From contig OZ022503.1 in NCBI GenBank assembly GCA_963989385.1, positions 54,558,858-54,622,857 of the forward strand: a DNA stretch of 64,000 nt. The letters run 5' to 3'. The notes below the pieces were generated by a model. The model was not told where the DNA came from, did not search any database, and worked only from the letters and a program-made list of their open reading frames with translations. The stretch is from Ctena decussata. Lineage: Eukaryota; Mollusca; Bivalvia; Lucinida; Lucinidae. Positions 56,010 through 64,000 of the stretch are shown here, piece after piece. A program made the position numbers and the translations under genes. Every line of letters begins with the position of its first letter. Position 1 is the stretch's first letter.

Positions 56010-56777
56010 TCACACCGTACAACCGGCTGAAGTGATGCCAGATGGCTACAGAGATAGCAGATCACCAAAAGTGAAAGTAGATTTTGGGTAGGTGAGATAA
56101 AATTGCTGGTAAAAACAGACGATAAAATCCTGGAAGAGTTAAGCCTCATATGGAAGTTGCTCAGTGTCTGTAGATTCTACAGTATCAGTCTGGGTGGCTT
56201 TCTTACGCATATAAGGCTATAGCAGGTCTTGAATGGCCAACATTTTCAGAAAAAAACACAAAGTCTGCTTTTCGGCTCCCATTAAACGAAACTGAGATAG
56301 TGCCCAATCTGTTTGCTTGCTTGCAATAAAACTTCAATTAGTTAGCAATATTTCTGCCAATTTTTGATGCACAATTTGGTTTTATAATAAAAATACACAC
56401 TTTCAAAGAGGATGGGTAGCGACAAAATGGTTGCCTTTGTCAACAGATGCACTTTTTGGTGGACAGCTGGGATGGCAGATCAGTTTGTATGGAAATAGGC
56501 TGACATTGATGACAGGTATCAATATATTGGTACGTATCTTTAAACTGATTATACTGTGACTTCGGCGTGAAATCATGAAGAATGAAGCATGCTTGTCCAC
56601 TAGAATGCATGTTGTTGCATTTAATTGCTTTACATCTTTCGGCAACTTTATGATTTTTTGTCGGTAACTCCTTCTTCATGTACTGCAGTGCTTTTGGCAA
56701 GTCAAGAATTTCATTATCTTTAAAGTTATTCTGTCATTTGATTTGATTAGGAACATTTAGCAATATTCATTGTTTAA
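56010..56777 (+). repeat. Left arm of a large inverted repeat
   Basis: About 768 bp beginning CTCACACCGTACAACCGGC, inversely repeated at 58091-58894 with roughly 93-95% identity by eye. The arms carry a matching pair of open frames on opposite strands (56403-56645 minus, 58200-58502 plus), conserved because the DNA is duplicated. Confidence 0.88.
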
Positions 56778-58090
56778 AAAAAAACAATAGAAAAAAAATG
56801 ATAGTAATAATCATAATAATAAGAAGAGTGATAATAATAATGTCATGAAAGTTTCGACGGCGTATCGTCCAAGCCAAACCCAATAAAATTATACTGAGTA
56901 TCTTCTACAACATATGATTGTAACTGCGCAGAAATTAGGGCAACATTCTGACAAACTAAACCAGTGCTGTTCAAACATTATCTGGTAAGTTATGCTCGGA
57001 ATGGCTATTGCTGTTCATTGGGTTTTCCGGGGGTAACTTTGATGCCTGTCTTCACTACATGCCATGCCAAAACGTTCTTTTTTTTTGCATGTTTGTCTAG
57101 TTTGTACATGCAACCATTTCCTCGAATTCTGCACAGCACGGGATATATATGACTGTTAACTTAGGCTTTTCCTGGGAATCTACTTTTTTTTATTTTATTT
57201 CTATTTTGACACGATGTCGGAAAAAATGGTGATGCTGTGTGTGAATCTTGTTTTATGCAAGTTTAAATAAATATCTTTTTCAGATAATTTACACTCGTTG
57301 AACAGTGCACCAATTTTCCATTCCACATATTTCTGATTCTAATGATATTTTGATGGAGCCACAAAAATTTATACTTTGAGCAAGGACTCCTTCACAAAAT
57401 TTCAGTTAAAGTCGGTGCAGATTACGGCACCATTTGTCTGGGCATTTTCTGACTGCAATTTCTGTGACAGAGTCATTGACCAAAGTGTGATTTTTTGCGA
57501 TTTCTTCAAAAAATCATTAGAACCCTAAGATATGGACTTGGGAGTCATGCAGGTAACTGAATGTACACTACTGAAAGAGGAAAAAAGATTTGCCTGCATT
57601 TTTGGATCAAAGTTCTTTTTCCTTTATGTACATGTTCAATACATGTCTGAACTGTGTTGCAAGTTTCAAATCCCTGCATCAAATACTGTAGGAGGAGTTG
57701 TGGAGACACAAATAGTGCTACAAAGTGTGAAATATGGCCAAAATATGTATGTCATTTAAGGGGACATAATTCTGCAATAATGACCTGGATCAAATTTCCT
57801 TTTCTCTATACACATGTTCAATGCATGTCTGAACTGTGTTGCAAGTTGCAACTCCCAGCATCAAATACTGTAGAAGAAGTTGCGGAGACAAGAACAGTAC
57901 TACAAATGTGAAGTATGTACATGGACAGAGGCAAAACTATATGCCGCTCCCCACTTTTGCGGGGGCATAAAAACAAGGCGGGGTCTGCTGACAACCGTTT
58001 GTCACCAGCCTCACAGTCTGACAGCTGGTGAGGCTTGTGACAAATGCTTGTCACTAGCCTTTTGGGGGGAAGAGGGGGGAGGAGGGGGTA
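56778..58090. other. Spacer of the inverted repeat, with pearl-like remnant and hairpin
   Basis: Holds two ~182-bp repeats (CATGTTCAAT at 57631 and 57813) ending in TTGCGGGGGCATAAAAAC (57957-57974), the same end type as 6779-7676, so this is a truncated element of that family. Next to it lies an imperfect ~25-bp stem (about 57979-58053: GACAACCGTTTGTCAC and GTGACAAATGCTTGTC). An A/ATA-rich tract is at 56776-56845. Confidence 0.6.
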
Positions 58091-58894
58091 TTAAACAATG
58101 AATATTGCTAAATGTTCCTAATCAAATCAAATGACAGAATAACTTTTAAGATAATGAAATTCTTGACTTGCCAAAAGCACTGCAGTACATGTAGCACATT
58201 TGCAACGAAAAAGAGCACATTTGCAACGAAAAAGTAGTTACCGAAACAATATCAGAAAGTTGCCAAAAGATGTAAAGCTATTAAATGCAACAACATGCAT
58301 TCTAGCGGACAAGCATGCTTCATTCTTCATGATTTCACGCCGAAGTCACAGAATAATCAGTTTAAAGATACGTACCAATATATTGATACCTGTCATCAAT
58401 GTCAGCCTATTTCCATACAAACTGATCTGCCATCCCAGCTGTCCACCAAAAAGTGCATCTGTTGACAAAGGCAACCATTTTGTCGCTACCCATCCTCTTT
58501 GAAAGTGTGTATTTTCATTAAAAAACCAAATTGTGCATCAAAAATTGGCAGAAATATTGCTAACTAATTGAAGTTTTATTGCAAGCAAGCAAACAGATTG
58601 GGCACTATCTCAGTTTCGTTTAATGGGAGCCGAAAAGCAGACTTTGTGTTTTTTTCTGAAAATGTTGGCCATTCAAGACCTGCTATAGCCTTATCTGCGT
58701 AAGAAAGCCACCCAGACTGATACTGTAGAATCTACAGACACTGGGCAACTTCCATATGAGGCTAAACTTTTCCAGGATTTTATCGTCTGTTTTTACCAGC
58801 AATTTTATCTCACCTACTCAAAATCTACTTTCACTTTTGGTGATCTGCTATCTCTGTAGCCATCTGGCATCACTTCAGCCGGTTGTACGGTGTG
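58091..58894 (-). repeat. Right arm of the large inverted repeat
   Basis: Reverse complement of 56010-56777. It has about 36 extra bases near 58194-58232, from a short tandem (GCACATTTGCAACGAAAAAG twice). The two arms and a 1.3-kb spacer make a ~2.9-kb near-palindrome, the form of a foldback transposon or of two copies of one repeat in opposite orientation. Confidence 0.88.
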
Positions 58895-59693
58895 ATACTG
58901 CAATCGGGTTAAGGAAAGTTTATTTTGAACAGTATCCCTGGCCTTGATTTATTTCGTTTATGGAATTTCATAGACGCCGGGAATTTGATCTATGAAATTC
59001 ACTGGGTGGTTGCTTAGTCCCGGTGGGCGCTGATTTTTTCTGACAATCGTCAACGATTTTTTCTGACAATTAGTGTCTCGTAAGCGTGACGAAGCAAAAG
59101 GGTAAGTGAACAAACTTATTTTTAATATTTTCTCCTGATCTTTTGGAATCAGGCTGTCTTCTGAAGCATTTTATGAGCGTATTTAGTCTTTTGTCACATT
59201 TTCTTTGGTGGAATAACCCCTGCAAACCAAGGACGAAAATTACAGCAAATGTCAAGGATTTGCTCCTACAACGAATTTAATGTCCCGGATTTTTTCCTAC
59301 AGTGTCCCGGATTTTTTCCTACCACATATACTGCATTTCAGAGACCCAAAACTCGGATTATAGACTCAGCAATTAGATTTTTTAGTGTGTGATCTAATTT
59401 TATTTCGCCGATTGACCATCAGAAGCATTACTGACATGTATGCCGTGGTATACCTTAAGAAAAACTACCACTACAGATGTTCATGAGTGAAAAAAATCAT
59501 TACACGACAGAAAGAGAGAAATTTTTTATCTTTTATGCTTAATAATTACAGTGCCTTATGCTTTATAATTATAGTGATCAGATTTTTCCAAGTTGATATT
59601 GCTGGCGTCAGAGAATTAAATTTTCTCCTTGCCATTTCGCTTCAGTGTGGTGTTGCTAAGCGTTGATAGATAGATGAATCCTTTTCAAAAGTT
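58895..59693. other. No gene; short hairpin and tandem repeats
   Basis: A 12-bp perfect stem GAATTTCATAGA/TCTATGAAATTC (about 58961-59000), a duplicated GATTTTTTCTGACAAT (59031-59070) and a duplicated GTCCCGGATTTTTTCCTAC (59282-59321). Confidence 0.5.
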
Positions 59694-59851
59694 TTTCAGT
59701 CAGATAAAGACGGCGGTAGGGGGATAATGAAAGGCTTTGTGCAGTGGAATCCAGTTTACGATGTATAGATTTCCGCCTTTAGCAGGTATCGAACCAGGGA
59801 CCGCTAGATCAGCAGGCCAGCGCGTAACCTACTGAGTTACCTGGGCTGCTG
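59694..59851 (-). mobile_element. tRNA-derived SINE, second copy of the 3865 family
   Basis: Minus strand: CCCAGGTAACTCAGTAGG (A box), GGTTCGATACC (B box), then a body with GGATTCCACTGCACAAAG and CCTTTCAT. The body is shared with 3865-3998. The B box is nearly perfect, so this copy is better preserved. Confidence 0.7.
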
Positions 59852-60740
59852 TTGCTCAGCGTGTTTAGTGATATGATATCGGGTGTAAACGCTGTTTGCC
59901 CATAGAGGATGGTGTGGAAGTGTCTAACAAAAGCAAAACCAAAGAGTGCCAATCAAATCATAAAAAGTTTGTAGTGGAGGCCCTATTAGCAAATTCATTG
60001 ATTAAGTAGGCCTTACATCCCTAAATACGGCCATAGACCTACTCATACTTGTGAATCCATTATATAACCTAATATTGTTGTTTGAATAAACCACATTGAC
60101 TAAAATGCCAGCATTAGATAGTCTGACGTCACTGTGATCTTTGACGTCACGAGATCTCTGATGTGGCGTCATAAACTACGCCAAATCAAAGTCAGGAGAT
60201 CTACTCCCACCCATGTATTTCCACCATCTTGTTCGATTTGCCAGATAATTTCCAGGTAAAATTTTGTTTGCGCACATTTATACAGTTGATTACTTTTCGA
60301 GTATACACGGGGGTAATACCAAGGACTTCTATGATTAAGGCGAGGATTTTCCCCATTAGATCGGCACGACAGGTCCGAATTTTCAAAAGCATAAATTGTG
60401 CATATTTTTCTTAGCAGAGCTTTCACAAATATGTAAACCGTATGAAATCAGATCATTTGTGATTCAGACCCAAAGACATGGGGAAATAATCCAGGTTGAC
60501 TCTACCTAGCCTAAATTCAAGATTTTCGCATACCTCATTTTTTGAGGTAATAAAAATATTAAAATCAGTCATTCATTCCATAATTTTTTATCATAAATGC
60601 ATGCTAAATACATGCATATCACAATATAAATCAATGATTTTCTTCTTGTTATGCCTGACTGGCATTTAAGCGTGCAAAACCATAGTTATACTTCCGGTCA
60701 AAACGGCCAAAAGAGAACGCTTCACTATAACTAAAATACA
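59852..60740. other. No gene recognised
   Basis: AT-rich sequence; short frames on both strands at 60169-60426 overlap each other and lack known domains. Confidence 0.35.
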
Positions 60741-60748
60741 AGTACTTT

Positions 60749-60852
60749 CCCCCCCGTGACCCAGCATTTCCTTTATGCAGCAGACTTATGCGTTGCAAGT
60801 ACGCAATATATATGAGTGGGAAGCTGGGTCACGGGGGGGGGGGGGGGGGGGA
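60749..60852. repeat. Hairpin with 16-bp GC-rich stem and G run
   Basis: CCCCCCGTGACCCAGC (60750-60765) and GCTGGGTCACGGGGGG (from about 60823) pair perfectly across a ~57-base loop. The right arm continues into about 18 G residues, the left starts with 7 C. It may be a remnant end of a hairpin-bearing element. Confidence 0.8.
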
Positions 60853-61029
60853 ACGATACTCAGTAAGCCAAAGAAGAAGAATAGTCAACAGGAGCACTGT
60901 GATCTTCAAGGATTATATTGTGTACCATGACCTTGAAATGAGGTCAAGGTCACATACATATGGTCCAAACTATCCAGTGTTGTCTGTTATAAAAGTAATG
61001 TAGGTAAAAAAAAAGGGTGAAAAGTATAC

Positions 61030-62520
61030 AATTAGTCCGGGGGCATATGTCGTAAAAAAGGGGTCCCGTGAACATGAATGTTAATTTTATGCCCTTATCA
61101 TAGTCACTTAGGACTGTCTTTTAGAAGTTGAAAAATGGTTGTTGCCATTTTTTCTTTCATCATTTTACCTAGAAAATGGCCAAAGTAGTGGGTGGGGTAA
61201 CATTGGCCCAATACAACACCTAGTTGTAACAAATGAGTTGTAGAAAGTGTTTTATGTCATAAATATGTCTTTTTGAATATTCTACGACATAAAATGGAAA
61301 AAGTAGTCTTGAAATATTGGTCAACTGTCATGATATATTTGTAACGTATATAACTGTAACAAAAAAAATTCGAATGAACTATGAGAATTATACCAAATCG
61401 GTGGAATGGAGTTAATACATGTGGTCCTTAATGAGCATATGATATCACTTGTCTTTGAATCGTGCTCCTCTGATCTTTGAAATAATTTCTTATATACTCT
61501 GAAACAGTTAGGTTGCAGTAAGCAGTGCCAATATCAATTGAAGACAAAATGTAACATATTTCATAAGAATTTCCAAAACACTAGTAAGAAGAGCTAACGG
61601 CTGTTGAAGTTTGTATTATGTCTTAAGATGAAAAGTGTAAGAGGTAAGTATGAAAAACACCAATTTATGTTCACTCTACTATGATAACATTTGTGTTTTA
61701 TTTAAAAGGCATCGTAACAGTAACATTACGTTACATAACTGTCCGAGGGATAATAATCCAGGATCATGTGCAATACAAATGGGGTCCTGTAGGCATATCT
61801 GTTAATTCTATGCCTTTATCATAGTTATCAAGGGCTGGCTCTTTGAAGTTCAAAAATCGTTGTTGCCGCATTATATTTCTTTTTTTTTACCTAGAAACCG
61901 GTCAACGTAGAGGGTGGGGTAACATTAGCCCTTACAGCAGCCGGCTGTTACAAATGAAGTGTAGAGAGCAAATGAATTTATAAACATGACTTTTTTAAAT
62001 ATCTTGATTTATAAAAAAACAAACTGAGCTTTTTTTAAAAAAGGATGACTTATCCATCACGCAAGACCTGTAACGTATATCAATATAACTAAAAATAAAT
62101 GATAAAATAAACAATCATGATCTGAATTAATTGCTTGAATGAAGTAAGGATGTGTTGTAACAAAGACACCCTGTCTCATCTGATTGAATCATACCCATCT
62201 TTGAAAGAACTGCTTGTATATTTTGAATTAGTTAGGTAGCGGTTAGCAGGGGCATTGACAGATTAAGAGAAAATGCAACTTTTTTTCTTAAGAATCTCCC
62301 TTAAATTGACAAAAATTGCTAACTGTAGATGGTGTAGCCCTTCAGTGTAATATTTTATGTCTTAAGTTAGCAGATTTACATCAACCCGAGAAGAAAGTTA
62401 GCAGATGTACATCAAACGGAGAAGAAACACCAAGTTATATGACTTTGAACTATAATTATATGGGGTTGTCCTGTACTTGAAAGGCAATGTAACAGTAACA
62501 TTACGTTACATGTTTGTAAT
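61030..62520 (+). repeat. Diverged ~730-bp tandem duplication
   Basis: Blocks in the same order at 61060-61330 and 61780-62060: GGGGTCC, TTATCATAGT, GTTGTTGCC, ACCTAGAAA, GTGGGGTAACATT. Both halves end with AACAGTAACATTACGTTACA (61709-61736 and 62490-62511). Identity is low, about 65-70% by eye, so the duplication is old. Non-coding. Confidence 0.65.
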
Positions 62521-64000
62521 CTATCAGGGATTTATTATTATTATTGAGAAAGTGTTTTCGTAGGCTTCATTCTTAGATGTCAGAGAACACTTAACTTACC
62601 ACTACTAAGATGGCAAAATTCGCTATTAAATTCACCAAGAACTCATCAGTACACAAAGAGATCTTTACATCTGAAGCATGTAGAGCTTTCTTAGCATTTA
62701 ATCTGACTTGTAGCATATCACAAAACCCATCTTTTAAAATAACATGCAACCAGGAAATTATGTATATAAGTGATTTATGTCTTGGTTTAGAACTGTCACA
62801 GAGGTGATACCTATTTCCCTACCTGTGCTGCCGACCGAACCAATCAGACAACTTACACGCAAAGGAGCCTGTCAGCTAAGGCAACTGACAGAAGTATCGA
62901 CTCAGGTGACTGTTAATAATACCCTTATTGCTATGATGTCGATTTTATCCTCATTCAACAGCCCTTTGCACAGTACTACCTCAAAAGGAAGATTGTGTTA
63001 ATCCCACTTTTATACCTTACATGCTGAATTGTAAACAACGTTACCCGTTTGTATTGCTCCCATCGGTTACACTGCTACATATTATTATCACTGTGACAAT
63101 GTGACAATGAAAAACTATGTTTTCATGAAACACAGAGTGTCTTATTATCGGTCTGTGCCCGACATATATCGTTCAGTGTAAAATTACAAAGATTCATTCG
63201 GTCAGGTAATACTGTACACCCCTGTCTGTGTTCGGATACATTATCACACACAGGTAAATATAACAAAAGTCTAATTGAACTTTGATCATTCAACTTTTAT
63301 TATGTACATTTCTTCAGTTGTTGTATTGATATTAGCGGCGTAATAATACTGTATATTAGATAAGGATCATTCAGAATAGCAGTAACACTTAATAAATACT
63401 AAGTTTATTTCCGTGATTATTGCGAAGCTGCAATATGGTAATATGATCAAAGTCAATGAAATCATTTGAAAATCAGGAATTAAGGTCATTTACATGATAT
63501 CTACAGTATGCATCACTTGTACCATTTCTTTATTGCTGTTCAGAACTAATATACTACTGTTTGAGCATATACGATATGAGAACTATATAAACTACTCAGT
63601 ATCTGGTGGTTTTCGTTACTCGTTCCATTTTCCTTCTCTTTGTTTTGTTATCGTGCTGCAAAGTAAAATTATGGTTAGATAAATTATTAGGAAAAAACTG
63701 GGATTCGCCAAGACAGAACAGCAATATCCTACATCAAAATACTTTGTCATCTTTACTTGCCATTTTGATATGTGGCTTTAAAACTCTGTTGAACTCTGTC
63801 CCTTAAAACATAAATTAACTGTTAAATCAAAAGTAAACATAGGTTCCATACTGAATCAATTTTTTAACAGACGGTTGTATATAACCATACTAGTACGAAA
63901 AAGGGGAGAAAATAACATGAAAGTAAAGATGATCTTTACAAAAGTATGTGCATACATGTATTTTTATTGCTGTGGTAGCCCGTGAAACAACTTTCTTTTA
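62521..64000. other. No gene recognised
   Basis: AT-rich right edge of the window. The open frames at 62610-62807 and 62777-63001 begin with ATG but show no known domain or splice support, and the rest is short frames only. Confidence 0.35.

Overview
This is eukaryotic, intron-bearing, AT-rich and very repeat-dense DNA, most likely from a marine bivalve mollusc. The bivalve call rests on several tandem-repeat mobile families of the 'pearl'/Helentron-associated type (cores of about 145 or 180 bp, ACGG runs near the 3' end, terminal hairpins), on tRNA-derived SINEs and on many small DNA transposons. No prokaryotic gene organisation is present. A 23-base N run at 48732-48754 marks an assembly gap.

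Host coding sequence is scarce. I can support two minus-strand exons. One at 28289-28386 encodes the start of the TBC (Rab-GAP) domain of a TBCK-like protein. The other at 5361-5550 has perfect splice sites and one open frame but belongs to a protein I do not recognise. Most of the rest is intron or intergenic sequence filled by mobile DNA.

Layout. 1-6.8 kb: minisatellites, a ~180-bp repeat array, a degenerate SINE and the unknown exon. 6.8-7.7 kb: a pearl-like element. 7.82-28.12 kb: one long Ty3/Gypsy LTR retrotransposon on the plus strand, antisense to TBCK, with 5' LTR, primer-binding site, decayed gag and pol, an unusual extra gene region where env normally lies (zinc finger + long Ser/Lys/Asn/Glu repeat tract + BTB/KCTD-type domain), a polypurine tract and a 3' LTR. 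It has been hit by three later insertions: a TTAA-specific MITE in the 5' LTR, a hAT-like element in gag and a truncated LINE in the 3' LTR. The two LTRs act as each other's empty site, so two insertions can be placed to the base. 28.3-31.0 kb: the TBCK exon, then a young 5'-truncated RTE-like LINE with a perfect 77-bp target-site duplication. 31.0-47.5 kb: nested tandem-repeat elements of three families, with a SINE and a Tc1/mariner-like MITE inside the first. 48.7-64 kb: a Tc1/mariner-like element with CpG-rich ends, a decayed LINE with a GATA tail, a second longer copy of the TTAA element, a large inverted repeat with ~770-800 bp arms, another SINE and a diverged tandem duplication.

The item most worth pursuing is the zinc-finger/BTB gene enclosed between the LTRs. 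It lies in the same orientation as pol, within a unit bounded by PBS and PPT, and it looks like an accessory gene carried by the retrotransposon, now split by a 101-bp tandem duplication. Second are the tandem-repeat elements: the families share one architecture and carry dozens of AGGTCA-type direct repeats.
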